64,000 nt of DNA, from NCBI RefSeq assembly GCF_004210375.1, contig NC_134837.1, forward strand, positions 14,949,798 to 15,013,797, in the 5' to 3' direction. Source of the stretch: Tachypleus tridentatus. Lineage: Eukaryota > Arthropoda > Merostomata > Xiphosura > Limulidae. Numbering within the stretch: position 1 is the first letter of the stretch; each line of letters begins with the position of its first letter. This document shows, one piece after another, positions 47,755-60,960 of the stretch. The notes under the pieces are model-generated. The model did no database searches, was not told the DNA's origin, and saw only the letters and a list, made by a program, of their open reading frames with translations. Both the position numbers and the translations under genes were made by a program.

Positions 47755-50053
47755 GAAGTAAATAACGACAAGAGCAACAGAGGAAACATAAGGAAAAGAA
47801 CATCACGTTCACGGTTTATAAACCTTCGTCGACATTTTTAAATTTGATTTTGAAACGCAGTTACTTTTTAACTAACGATATAACTAACTATTATTTTTTC
47901 ATATTTGAAATGCGACTGAACTGTTTTGGAGCAATTAACATATATTTTCCTTTTTTCTTTATCTTTGTTTTCTATTCTTACTTGTTTTTACCAGAGCTGT
48001 TAGACAGAATGATTCAGAAGTAAACAATCAAAAGTACGGTAAATTTTGTTACGATTTCTTGTACAATAAAACTTTCCTCTATTCCTTTGGCTTTGTGAAT
48101 AAAACGTAATTAATTTTTGTGCAGATTAGTTCAAACTTAAAAAATCTATAACTTCCTCATGAATGAGAGAGTTCAAATAGATACGTATGGCACACTACTC
48201 AAATAAAGAGGTTTCAAAACGTTTCTTTTCCTTTTTTGACACAATTCGACGATGTTATTGTTTACCACGGAATAAAACTCGTAGTGTGAACTCTTGGGAC
48301 ATTAACGAAATGTTAGTTGGAAACTTTGGACGAGTCAAAAAAAAGTCTTACAATTCTCGGTAAACTTATGATTACATATTTTGTATACATTATGAATAAT
48401 TTAATTTGCTCGTGTTATTTTGTTGGTGAACGAAACTGTAAGTTTAAGTGGTTTAATGACAAAAAAGGTTTGATTATTCCCTTTGAAAACGTAAGGTATT
48501 TTGTAGACACCTGTCACATGAAACGTCTCTAATTTTTAGTAACTTTGTAAATACTCTGTCAACAATATACGATATTTGACTTAAGAGTGAAATTTCCGTG
48601 TAATACAGTAAACGAACTAAAGAATGACGTTTTGAAACTTCCTATTAAATTCGAAAAATTTGTAATAAATTATTACCATTTTTTTCTATAAAGAATGATA
48701 ATGTCCTACTGAGAAAAGTGTTGCGATTCTTTGTGTTTACTGTTTCGCTTGTAAAACTACGTTAAATTTATAGAAATTGTCATATCATCCAGAGGAATGC
48801 CGTTGAACATAAAATCAGCGTTACTTCTATAATACATTTACAAGTGAACTTGTATTGTGAATATATTTTATTCGTAAATTATGTAGGTTCACAGAGAAAA
48901 TCATACAAAGTTAGTTAACGTAATTCACACATTCCCAACTTAGATTATTGAAACTAAACGCATTCCTTACTTTCCTTGTTTATCACTATTTTCATCATAA
49001 TATAATTTCGTATATTCACCTTTATATTCTGATTTCTCTATTTTGTGAAAATGACATTTTAATAGCCTTTATTCTCACACATCTATAAGGCGAAAAACAT
49101 TCCTCGGTGAAACTAAACAGTTTATACATTTATTGTATGGAAGTGTATATTAGTTTTGATTGATACAGAAACATCTTCGTTTCACCTTGTTTTCTTGATA
49201 TTTCTTCTAACTTTGAAATTTCACTGGGATCTCTCAATGGAGTGGAACAAAGAGTAATGATTTACAAGCTTTATGTGAAACCGCAAGACTATAGTTTATG
49301 GAATTTCACACGTGCCTTTCTTTGCGATGTTAAGTGAAAAGAAAAACATTGTAGCAGAGCGTGGTTTCGATCCACGGACCTCTGGGTTATGGGCCCAGCA
49401 CGCTCCCACTGCGCCACTCTGCTTCGTTTTTCTATGTCTACTATAAAGGTTCATAAAACAAATACTTAATGTTATAGAACATTTATTTTGGTTCTCCATA
49501 ACAACTACGTGTTTCGAACGTGTAAATTGTTGTATTCATAAATTTTGTATCCTATCGAAATAACTTCAGAAATAATTATCGCTATCGGGATATTTCCGTA
49601 CTCTTCTACTCACATCGTTGTTCAATTTTCTGGAAACGGTCAAAAGTGTTGACATAATGAAGAAACGACAAAATTTTGGCTTTCCCATTATACGTCTATT
49701 TGACCTATTTCAAGTCCATCAAACATCCAATACTTGTTATTAAACGAAATTTAAAATAGTGTGATTTTTTTATATTCAACGATATCTGCGTTACAAGCGA
49801 TTTCGAAACTGACGACAAACACGCATTTCAAGGATATTTAATATTCTGATATTATATTGATGTGTAAGAAATAGGGAGAAAATTCCATACGAATATCTTT
49901 TTTCAATATGTCAAAAGTCCCGCTAGGTCTGAACTTTATGAAGTGTGATGCTTTCTTGAAAGTGTTGAGATATCGTCGATTAAAAGTTTAGAAGTAAAAC
50001 AAAGTCGAGTAAAAGCAAAGAATGAAGATTTGTTTTTCAAATAATACGAAAAC
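47755..50053 (-). repeat. Array unit 2
   Basis: Complete unit. Its first bases (GAAGTAAATAACGACAAGAG) carry small differences from the others. Confidence 0.94.
49352..49423 (-). tRNA. Initiator tRNA-Met (CAT), copy 2
   Basis: Identical over its 72 nt to copy 1, with the same T-run terminator. Confidence 0.97.
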
Positions 50054-52354
50054 AAAGTAGATAACGGCAAGAGCGACAGAGGAAACATAAGGAAAAGAAC
50101 ATCACGTTCACGGTTTATAAACCTTCGTCGACATTTTTAAATTTGATTTTGAAACGCAGTTACTTTTTAACTAACGATATAACTAACTATTCTTTTTTCA
50201 TATTTGAAATGCGACTGAACTGTTTTGGAGCAATTAACATATATTTTCCTTTTTTCTTTATCTTTGTTTTCTATTCTTACTTGTTTTTACCAGAGCTGTT
50301 AGACAGAATGATTCAGAAGTAAACAATCAAAAAGTACGGTAAATTTTGTTACGATTTCTTGTACAATAAAACTTTCCTCTATTCCTTTGGCTTTGTGAAT
50401 AAAACGTAATTAATTTTTGTGCAGATTAGTTCAAACTTAAAAAATCTATAACTTCCTCATGAATGAGAGAGTTCAAATAGATACGTATGGCACACTACTC
50501 AAATAAAGAGGTTTCAAAACGTTTCTTTTCCTTTTTTGACACAATTCGACGATGTTATTGTTTACCACGGAATAAAACTCGTAGTGTGAACTCTTGGGAC
50601 ATTAACGAAATGTTAGTTGGAAACTTTGGACGAGTCAAAAAAAAGTCTTACAATTCTCGGTAAACTTATGATTACATATTTTGTATACATTATGAATAAT
50701 TTAATTTGCTCGTGTTATTTTGTTGGTGAACGAAACTGTAAGTTTAAGTGGTTTAATGACAAAAAAGGTTTGATTATTCCCTTTTGAAAAACGTAAGGTA
50801 TTTTGTAGACACCTGTCACATGAAACGTCTCTAATTTTTAGTAACTTTGTAAATACTCTGTCAACAATATACGATATTTGACTTAAGAGTGAAATTTCCG
50901 TGTAATACAGTAAACGAACTAAAGAATGACGTTTTGAAACTTCCTATTAAATTCGAAAAATTTGTAATAAATTATTACCATTTTTTTCTATAAAGAATGA
51001 TAATGTCCTACTGAGAAAAGTGTTGCGATTCTTTGTGTTTACTGTTTCGCTTGTAAAACTACGTTAAATTTATAGAAATTGTCATATCATCCAGAGGAAT
51101 GCCGTTGAACATAAAATCAGCGTTACTTCTATAATACATTTACAAGTGAACTTGTATTGTGAATATATTTTATTCGTAAATTATGTAGGTTCACAGAGAA
51201 AATCATACAAAGTTAGTTAACGTAATTCACACATTCCCAACTTAGATTATTGAAACTAAACGCATTCCTTACTTTCCTTGTTTATCACTATTTTCATCAT
51301 AATATAATTTCGTATATTCACCTTTATATTCTGATTCCTCTATTTTGTGAAAATGACATTTTAATAGCCTTTATTCTCACACATCTATAAGGCGAAAAAC
51401 ATTCCTCGGTGAAACTAAACAGTTTATACATTTATTGTATGGAAGTGTATATTAGTTTTGATTGATACAGAAACATCTTCGTTTCACCTTGTTTTCTTGA
51501 TATTTCTTCTAACTTTGAAATTTCACTGGGATCTCTCAATGGAGTGGAACAAAGAGTAATGATTTACAAGCTTCATGTGAAACCGCAAGACTAGAGTTTA
51601 TGGAATTTCACACGTGCCTTTCTTTGCGATGTTAAGTGAAAAGAAAAACATTGTAGCAGAGCGTGGTTTCGATCCACGGACCTCTGGGTTATGGGCCCAG
51701 CACGCCCCACTGCGCCACTCTGCTTCGTTTTCCTATGTCTACTATAAAGGTTCATAAAACAAATACTTAATGTTATAGAACATTTATTTTGGTTCTCCAT
51801 AACAACTACGTGTTTCGAACGTGTAAATTGTTGTATTCATAAATTTTGTATCCTATCGAAATAACTTCAGAAATAATTATCGCTATCGGGATATTTCCGT
51901 ACTCTTCTACTCACATCGTTGTTTAATTTTCTGGAAACGGTCAAAAGTGTTGACATAATGAAGAAACGACAAAATTTTGGCTTTCCCATTATACGTCTAT
52001 TTGACCTATTTCAAGTCCATCAAACATCCAATACTTGTTATTAAACGAAATTTAAAATAGTGTGATTTTTTTATATTCAACGATATCTGCGTTACAAGCG
52101 ATTTCGAAACTGACGACAAACACGCATTTCAAGGATATTTAATATTCTGATATTATATTGATGTGTAAGAAATAGGGAGAAAATTCCATACGAATATCTT
52201 TTTTCAATATGTCAAAAGTCCCGCTAGGTCTGAACTTTATGAAGTGTGATGCTTTCTTGAAAGTGTTGAGATATCGTCGATTAAAAGTTTAGAAGTAAAA
52301 CAAAGTCGAGTAAAAGCAAAGAATGAAGATTTGTTTTTCAAATAATACGAAAAC
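50054..52354 (-). repeat. Array unit 3
   Basis: Complete unit, and the one whose tRNA gene has lost a base. Confidence 0.94.
51654..51724 (-). tRNA. Initiator tRNA-Met (CAT), copy 3, one base short
   Basis: It is 71 nt and identical to the other copies except that the A before GCGTG in the D arm (position 21, a conserved purine) is absent: GCAGTGGGGCGTG instead of GCAGTGGGAGCGTG. The base lies at the edge of the A box. The anticodon and T arms are intact. It may be a damaged gene or an assembly error. Confidence 0.85.
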
Positions 52355-54652
52355 AAAGTAGATAACGGCAAGAGCGACAGAGGAAACATAAGGAAAAGAA
52401 CATCACGTTCACGGTTTATAAACCTTCGTCGACATTTTTAAATTTGATTTTGAAACGCAGTTACTTTTTAACTAACGATATAACTAACTATTCTTTTTTC
52501 ATATTTGAAATGCGACTGAACTGTTTTGGAGCAATTAACATATATTTTCCTTTTTTCTTTATCTTTGTTTTCTATTCTTACTTGTTTTACCAGAGCTGTT
52601 AGACAGAATGATTCAGAAGTAAACAATCAAAAAAGTACGGTAAATTTTGTTACGATTTCTTGTACAATAAAACTTTCCTCTATTCCTTTGGCTTTGTGAA
52701 TAAAACGTAATTAATTTTGTGCAGATTAGTTCAAACTTAAAAAATCTATAACTTCCTGATGAATGAGAGAGTTCAAATAGATACGTATGGCACACTACTC
52801 AAATAAAGAGTTTTCAAAACGTTTCTTTTCCTTTTTGACACAATTCGACGATGTTATTGTTTACCACGGAATAAAACTCGTAGTGTGAACTCTTGGGACA
52901 TTAACGAAATGTTAGTTGGAAACTTTGGACGAGTCAAAAAAAAGTCTTACAATTCTCGGTAAACTTATGATTACATATTTTGTATACATTATGAATAATT
53001 TAATTTGCTCGTGTTATTTTGTTGGTGAATGAAACTGTAAGTTTAAGTGGTTTAATGACAAAAAAGGTTTGATTATTCCCTTTTGAAAAACGTAAGGTAT
53101 TTTGTAGACACCTGTCACATGAAACGTCTCTAATTTTTAGTAACTTTGTAAATACTCTGTCAACAATATACGATATTTGACTTAAGAGTGAAATTTCCGT
53201 GTAATACAGTAAACGAACTAAAGAATGACGTTTTGAAACTTCCTATTAAATTCGAAAATTTGTAATAAATTATTACCATTTTTTTCTATAAAGAATGATA
53301 ATGTCCTACTGAGAAAAGTGTTGCGATTCTTTGTGTTTACTGTTTCGCTTGTAAAACTACGTTAAATTTATAGAAATTGTCATATCATCCAGAGGAATGC
53401 CGTTGAACATAAAATCAGCGTTACTTCTATAATACATTTACAAGTGAACTTGTATTGTGAATATATTTTATTCGTAAATTATGTAGGTTCACAGAGAAAA
53501 TCATACAAAGTTAGTTAACGTAATTCACACATTCCCAACTTAGATTATTGAAACTAAACGCATTCCTTACTTTCCTTGTTTATCACTATTTTCATCATAA
53601 TATAATTTCGTATATTCACCTTTATATTCTGATTCCTCTATTTTGTGAAAATGACATTTTAATAGCCTTTATTCTCACACATCTATAAGGCGAAAAACAT
53701 TCCTCGGTGAAACTAAACAGTTTATACATTTATTGTATGGAAGTGTATATTAGTTTTGATTGATACAGAAACATCTTCGTTTCACCTTGTTTTCTTGATA
53801 TTTCTTCTAACTTTGAAATTTCACTGGGATCTCTCAATGGAGTGGAACAAAGAGTAATGATTTACAAGCTTTATGTGAAACCGCAAGACTATAGTTTATG
53901 GAATTTCACACGTGCCTTTCTTTGCGATGTTAAGTGAAAAGAAAACATTGTAGCAGAGCGTGGTTTCGATCCACGGACCTCTGGGTTATGGGCCCAGCAC
54001 GCTCCCACTGCGCCACTCTGCTTCGTTTTCCTATGTCTACTATAAAGGTTCATAAAACAAATACTTAATGTTATAGAACATTTATTTTGGTTCTCCATAA
54101 CAACTACGTGTTTCGAACGTGTAAATTGTTGTATTCATAAATTTTGTATCCTATCGAAATAACTTCAGAAATAATTATCGCTATCGGGATATTTCCGTAC
54201 TCTTCTACTCACATCGTTGTTTAATTTTCTGGAAACGGTCAAAAGTGTTGACATAATGAAGAAACGACAAAATTTTGGCTTTCCCATTATACGTCTATTT
54301 GACCTATTTCAAGTCCATCAAACATCCAATACTTGTTATTAAACGAAATTTAAAATAGTGTGATTTTTTTATATTCAACGATATCTGCGTTACAAGCGAT
54401 TTCGAAACTGACGACAAACACGCATTTCAAGGATATTTAATATTCTGATATTATATTGATGTGTAAGAAATAGGGAGAAAATTCCATACGAATATCTTTT
54501 TTCAATATGTCAAAAGTCCCGCTAGGTCTGAACTTTATGAAGTGTGATGCTTTCTTGAGAGTAGTGAGATATCGTCCATTAAAAGTTTAGAAGTAAAACA
54601 AAGTAGAGTAAAAGCAAAGAATGAAGATTTGTTTTTCAAATAATACGAAAAT
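52355..54652 (-). repeat. Array unit 4
   Basis: Complete unit. Its far end (GAGAGTAGTGAGATATCGTC) begins to differ from the inner units. Confidence 0.94.
53951..54022 (-). tRNA. Initiator tRNA-Met (CAT), copy 4
   Basis: Identical over its 72 nt to copies 1 and 2. The downstream T run is one base shorter (TTTT). Confidence 0.97.
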
Positions 54653-55126
54653 GAAGTAGATAACGGCAAGAGCGACAGAAGAAACATGAGGAAAAGAGCA
54701 TCAATTTCACGGTTTATAAACCTTCGTCGATATTTTTAAATTTGATTTTGAAACGCAGTTACTTTTTTAACGAACGATATAACTAACTATTCTTTTTTCG
54801 TATTTGAAATGCGACTGAACTGTTTTGGAGCAATTAACATATATTTTCCTTTTTTCTTTATCTTTGTTTTCTATTCTTACTTGTTTTTACCAGAGCTGTT
54901 AGACAGAATGATTCAGAAGTAAATAATTAAAAAGTACTGTAAATTTTGTTACGATTTCTTGTATAATAAAACTTTCCTCTATTCCTTTGGCTTTGTGAAT
55001 AAAACGTAATTAATTTTTTGTGCAGATTAGTTCAAACTTAAGGAATCTATAACTTCCTGATGAATGAGAGAGTTCAAATAGATACGTATGGCACACTACT
55101 CAAATAACAAGTTTTCAAAACGTTTC
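54653..55126 (-). repeat. Array unit 5, truncated, without tRNA gene
   Basis: The first ~474 bp of the unit, with visibly more substitutions than units 1-4. It stops at AAAACGTTTC, where SINE sequence takes over. Confidence 0.93.
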
Positions 55127-55303
55127 CATCACCTCCTGCCAACTCTTGGGCTACTCTTTTATGAACGAAGACTGGGATTGAACGTCACTTTATAACTACC
55201 CCACGGCTGAGAAGGTGAGCATGTTTGGTGCAACTGGGAATCGAATCCACGCCCCTGAGATTACGAGTCGAACGCCTTATCCCACCTGGCCATGCTGAGC
55301 CAA
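55127..55303 (-). mobile_element. tRNA-derived SINE, family A, cut at the array edge
   Basis: It has the body and tRNA-like head (minus strand: GGCTCAGCATGGCCAGGTGG, B box GATTCGATTCCC-like). The tail half is missing, because the sequence changes directly into array unit 5 at 55126. The head is well kept. Confidence 0.88.
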
Positions 55304-58300
55304 GGTAAGTAATGTTTAAATCATTTTCAAACATTTTCATTTTTCACTGACCACAAACACCTAAATGTAGTATGCGATTTCATATTAATTCCAACTGAAA
55401 ATTGAAAGTAGGCATAGCATATAAATTGCGGTTTTATTCACTGTTAACGTACACAGAAATAAGCTACAAATCTTCCATTTAGTAGGTAGAGAAATTATTT
55501 ATTATAAACCACTTAATGTTTTAGTAAGAGATTATGACGGGACACGATGCCCATTGTAAGAGAAATAAAACTAACATTTTAACAGAAGCATCATGTCAAA
55601 TAATCAGTTTCAATTACATTTATATAAGTATTCCAATGATTTTCATACAAAATAATAAAAATTACGCATAAATTTTTGCAAAAGTATTCAAGCAAATTAT
55701 GAAGAATTTACAAGTTAAAGTGTATAATTGTTTATTATTTACTGATCAGATTGATGCAGTCCTGCCACCTAGTATTTAACAAAAGCTTCATCAGTTTTTA
55801 TATATATATATATACTCTCGTTCACAAATGTTTCGCGACATCACCACATTCTTGTACTAAATTTTACTTTGAACGTTTACAATAAAAATATTAAAAACAC
55901 TATATCAGCGTCATTTACACAAACATTTTATTAGTTAAACGCAACTTTACTGCAATCGAACTAAGTCTGAAATGTAAACACTATTCGAAGAAGCTTTCTG
56001 CGCAAGAAAACTCGCACATTTTAAAGATGGCGGAAATTCTTTTCTGTAGACTTTACATTTCACGCATAGCACGGTACAAGACATCAGTAATGCAGCATTG
56101 TTAACTATCAAAGTTCCCTTAGATACAGTTTTATTTTTTTAATTATTTTCGTGAGGGAATATTGCATTATCTCTCTTGAAACTGTTCAAGGCCTGAGTTA
56201 TCCTGTTACTACTCCATCAATTATTTTCCCCCCAAACAAACAGGTTTTGTTTTTATCAAGAACGGAATTAACAACTATATTTAACAGTTCGTGTTCACTT
56301 TATACAGAACATTGATGAATATAAATACTGTTTTATTAAGTGTGACCTACTTCAAACGCGAAGGCATACGAATAAAATTCTTCTCAGACTAATTACAAAT
56401 ATTAAAATAATTCAGTCCAAACCACCTTAAACAAAACATTTTATTGTCAAAAACACCGCCTACATTTATATAAAGAAGCAAGTAGTTAAAACCGCATGGG
56501 CGACAATGATATCATAATTTATGTTGAAGAACTACCAAGTTTTAGTTGTTTTTTTAAAGGATGACGTTTGGAGCTAGCGATATTTATCAGATCGGACAGT
56601 TTACAACGAAACGTTGTCCTTCTTTTAAAAAACAACAAAAAGAACTTGGCGATTGTTCAACCTACATTAACACATCCAAGCTTCACGATCGGAACACAAA
56701 TGTTTCAACAAATGTTCTTCTTGCACAAACAAAGCTTCTAAATTATCGTTATTAAAACAAGATCATGTAGTTACGTTGGTAATTCCTGAATCTAACGTTA
56801 TTTCCTCACAGCGCTTTTAGAACAGAACTAATAACAGTATCCTGAAAAATACTCAAATAGAGGTTATTTTATGCATTATAAATTATTACGTTTGATAATA
56901 TTAATTAAATGCATGAAATTACATTAAGCAACGACTACAGTTATGTAATGTACTTCTACTTATAGAAAAAAACAGTAAAAACGATCAAATTCAAACTAAT
57001 ATATCACTATGTCACACAACAAAAGTTGACAATACTTTTCCTCGTTCTTCAACATACATACATGAAGATATTTTTCTCACCTAAAATTGTTTAATTAGGC
57101 TTAATTGCTTATGTTTACAGCTTACAGCGGAATAATGAACCCATGATTTTGAGACTGTATGTACGTAAACTACATCTGCCCCTTTCACTAAATAACTAGG
57201 AAACATAACCAATCAGGTACACTTTAACCCCCCCCCAATTTAATTAATACCTAATGTTAAAGAACTTTTTAACTGCCATAACACCAAATATCTTTATAAA
57301 CCATTAACAATTACAATTTATACGAAATAATTTCAATTGACTGTTAGACTAAATAAAATCCAGACGTTGAACAACAGGACGATTTATTAGTTATGAGCCA
57401 ATCCACAGAAAATGTAAAGCCCGACTTTACGCCATCAAGCTCAAAATAAACTGATCAAAGTCGTATCCTTTACTACTGGCACACTACACAATATAATAAA
57501 TCAAAATACTTTACTACTTTATCGTTTAACGCTTACCAATATGCTAACAAAATACACATTGTAACTAACGTTACTCAACAGATTATGCTCGTATCGTATT
57601 CAAATCGTGTCTTAACAAACTAAATTACATGAAAAAATAAATTTCACATTTTAATCAATCTTTTATATTTAATTATCCTTTAATTTAATTAGTTACAGCG
57701 CTACGAAAATCTCATTTACACAAAACGTCTACTTTTGGTAGCAATAACACAAACACGACTTTAAAGTTCATATTTTTAAATAAGAATATATGGAACATTA
57801 AAATATGTTAAAATTTACTTTTAACGTATGATACTAGTTCCATCTGGTGGTCAAATATAACATGAAGAATTCGGTAAATTTTTCAATTTTTAATTGCATA
57901 AGGCGTTTAACATTTCAGAAGACGCAAGCTTTAAAATAACAAAATGTAGATTCAAACACATAGAAACATTGTATACAATGTTAAGTGATACGCCTACAAA
58001 TCAGTTCATTCTTAAAACATTTTCCTTTTCGCAATCTATTCATACAACTTTAATATACATCGGTATAAAAAGTTTTCAATATTATTTTATAAAGCACAAA
58101 ATAATCTTTTAAACATTTTACAGAAATTTTTTTAGAATTTTCTCCATGTGATGTGGACATTGTTGCTTGCCGAAACCATTTTTGTTTTAATGACTGTGCT
58201 GCCACCTAAGAGAAACTTCAAGCAAGATTTTTCAAACAGTCCAGACTGTAAAATCTTTCATTTATATAATTTTAATATTGAATAATTGCGACCTTCAAAC

Positions 58301-59329
58301 TCAGCAATGAATTTAATATGACATTACTGTGAAAATTAAACCTGTAAACACACACACACAGAAATATTAATACAAACAAAATAATCACATGCAAGTTAAT
58401 TCTCAATTCATTCGAAAATATACTTTAACTGAAAATTAAATTACGTAATAATATACAAGTGCTATAAAACTATTCAAACTAAATAAGTTCGAACGAAGAA
58501 CAAAAATTTATTCTTAGGTGGCAATTTTTTTTAATCAAATTTGCAGTTAGCGACAAGAATGTTGATTAATTAAAGTATATGATTACGCTTGTTACTACGA
58601 GCTGTATTACCGCTCTTACAAAGTTCTTAGAAACTTGTTGTCAAAAGAGCAACTTTTTTTTGCCAAGAACAAAGCTACACAATAATCTAACACCGCGAAT
58701 ATCGAAATCTAACTTTCCACTTTTGCAACTCCTTTGAATGAGCAATCTTCTCTAAGACTATACAACAAGATAGAGAAAACAGTGAAAATAACTTACCTAA
58801 TCACTTACCTATTTTTATCTGCCCATCCGTGAACTATATTTTCCTTGTGAAGAGACGAATCCTTAGGCAACCAGTACAATGGGTTGAAATTGTTTTCCAA
58901 AATCAAAACAGCTTTCGAGTGCAATTTTTTTAAATTCCCACACAATACATTAAATAACCTTACGCTTCACACTGACAGCAGTAAGACCAACTACTGTTAG
59001 TGCGATTTCCAATATCCAAAGCAACCAATTCAAAACTTCGTCACGAGTAACAACCCCTTCGTATTATTTAACAAAAAAAAATTAATAATGACAGTCCGAT
59101 AACAGCGCCACAGAACTGAATTATTTAATAGAAGTCACTGCTTTTCTTCTAGGTTAAAAAAAATTCTTTTAAACGCTACAACTTCAAAAACCAATAATGA
59201 ACGATATAGAATTTAATATTTGATAAAAAGTATTCTTGTGCAAATAAAGTTGATACAACCTATCCAAAGACAACGTTTAAAAAAAAAGCTATATATACAC
59301 AATTATCAAACCAAAGAAAATCTTAGCGC
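55304..59329. other. No gene recognised; CpG retained
   Basis: AT-rich sequence with noticeably more CG dinucleotides than the left half of the window. Small open frames (for example 56561-56755 and 57894-58112, plus strand) have no recognised homology. AAGATGGCGG at 56024-56033 resembles a YY1-type site around an ATG, but nothing else supports a promoter. Confidence 0.35.
55799..55814. repeat. (TA)n microsatellite
   Basis: Eight TA dinucleotides. Confidence 0.9.
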
Positions 59330-60960
59330 GTGATGTTACAAGGTCACATAAAATCGAGCGTATTCAACACAAGGAAAATGATTATAAGACCGGACAAAGC
59401 AACCACAGTGGTTGTATATGTAGTACAATGTAAAGAATTACAAATTCTTAGCATCACATACAAACTAATGACTTCTCTTGTATCAACTACTGAAAAACTA
59501 CATCAAGTTAGCAAAAATAATTCCTCTCAGAAGTCTGGGGTTAAGTGATCCGTGTTTAAAATATGTTATATTTGAAGACGTGATATATCATTGTAATGTT
59601 ATTTCAATGGAAGGCTTTTGAAGCATTCTACATGCATCACTAAACAGAATATCTTAACTTTTTTTAAAAGAAAATGTGATGTATTTTAACCAGTAAATAA
59701 AACGAACCACAACAATAAGCCAATCTCACCAGCGGTTTTTTAAGGTAAAATTTAAAAATGTCTTCAGAAATTTATGAAGTCACCTATCCTCAAACAGAAT
59801 TCAATCAGTCAAAAGTATATCAACCTGGTTGGTAGTAACATTCAGCTACAAGTTGACTTGTCAGTCTATTAAAACCAGACTCGCACTTTTGAAACAAGAA
59901 ACCTTATAACAAACAATTGTATCCAACTTTTATGTAAACTCATTAAACGTCAATGTTTATTTTATGAACCAAATTCTAATTGTTCATACGAGGTGTTCGG
60001 AAAGTCACTGTGCACTTATATGTATATGATTACAAAACTGGAACTGCAGACTTTACGAACACCCTGTTTTACAAGCATCCTGCAAAAAGGCATGTCAAGT
60101 GTAACATTACATTAATTTTTAACAAAACATCACAAATTAAAAATTTACTTTTAAAATTTCTAACTAAATATCTTTATTTACAAAAGGTAGTTCTAAACTA
60201 CAGTTTGTATTTCGAAATACAGGGTACGTGAAATGGTTAAATCAAAGTGCTAACGCCTCAAACTCAGCTTATGGCAGTTCTGTCAAGAAACTAGCAACCC
60301 AAAATTAATTCCAAAAAGCTCTGAAACACTCACCTACAATTCCTTCTAAAAACAATTTATATGGTTAAAACAGTAGAAAAATTTCATTAAACTTCCTCAA
60401 CGTTTTGCAACAAAAACAAACTCCCAAAAAGTTTGAAACCCAAGATTTGGGTATCAACACACATATGGTAAACACGTAGAACTTGGTTATCTATTCAAGA
60501 ATTATTGATTCAAAATTAATTGATACACAAGAGTAATAAATTTGGAAATAAGTGTAAATAATGTCTTTCTTTTCACCATAGAAAATCAATAGTATTTTTT
60601 GAAGTGCAAATTTCAAAATATATTGACCTAAACTACCCCGTCTTCAGTCTGGGATAGCCATTCTGACAAGTTCATCAAAATAAGATATTAACTCTACACC
60701 AATCTGATTCTACAATAACTTCACAATTTTCACACCTTACAAATAAGAAAATGGGTAATGATGAGAAATCTGAGCTGGGAAAAAATTTTGAAAGTAGCCT
60801 TTCAAGTCTCAATTGTTTTTACATACTTCTACAGTATTCACGTTTAAACGAAATTATAATCAATGATGTCGAGAAAACCCACTTGAACAGAAACCTGACG
60901 ATTACCGAAGTAGGTCGAAACGTTGTTCGCTTCTCTACGTAAAATATTTTCTCAATCCAT
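59330..60960 (+). mobile_element. Penelope-like retroelement remnant
   Basis: At about 59375 the frame reads KMIIRPDKATTVVVY. This resembles the IIRPDKG-TVVM motif before the reverse transcriptase of Penelope-like elements, though the rest of the 72-residue frame is degenerate. At 60895-60921 the hammerhead-like core CTGACGATTACCGAAGTAGG then TCGAAAC appears, as at 10866 and 26524. Both lie on the plus strand in the expected order, with a small DNA element inserted between. The linkage of the two parts into one copy is inference. Confidence 0.4.
59989..60066. mobile_element. 78-bp TIR element related to the one at 42866
   Basis: The left end is GAGGTGTTCGGAAAGTCACT then GTGCACTTATAT. The right end is CTTTACGAACACCCTG, its imperfect inverted repeat. 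The interior (ATATGATTACAAAACTG) matches the right part of the 240-bp element. TA precedes the left end, but the right flank is no longer TA. Confidence 0.7.

Larger units (their letters stand above)
45456..55126. repeat. Tandem array of 2.3-kb units, each with an initiator tRNA-Met gene
   Basis: Four complete units (45456, 47755, 50054 and 52355, lengths 2299, 2299, 2301 and 2298) and a truncated fifth (54653-55126) follow head to tail. Complete units differ by roughly 1-2% by eye, mostly in homopolymer lengths. The partial fifth is more diverged. Only the tRNA gene is recognisable in each unit; the rest is AT-rich with frequent CpG. The similarity of inner units points to recent expansion or homogenisation. 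Assembly may have collapsed further copies. Confidence 0.96.

Noticed and set aside
45456-55126. CRISPR-like or satellite interpretation of the regular repeats
   Set aside because: The units are 2.3 kb long with no short repeat-spacer pattern. Each carries a tRNA gene and the window is eukaryotic.
56024-56033. AAGATGGCGG, a YY1-like site or possible first exon with start codon
   Set aside because: The frame closes after about 23 codons and no downstream exon, CpG island or other promoter feature could be tied to it.
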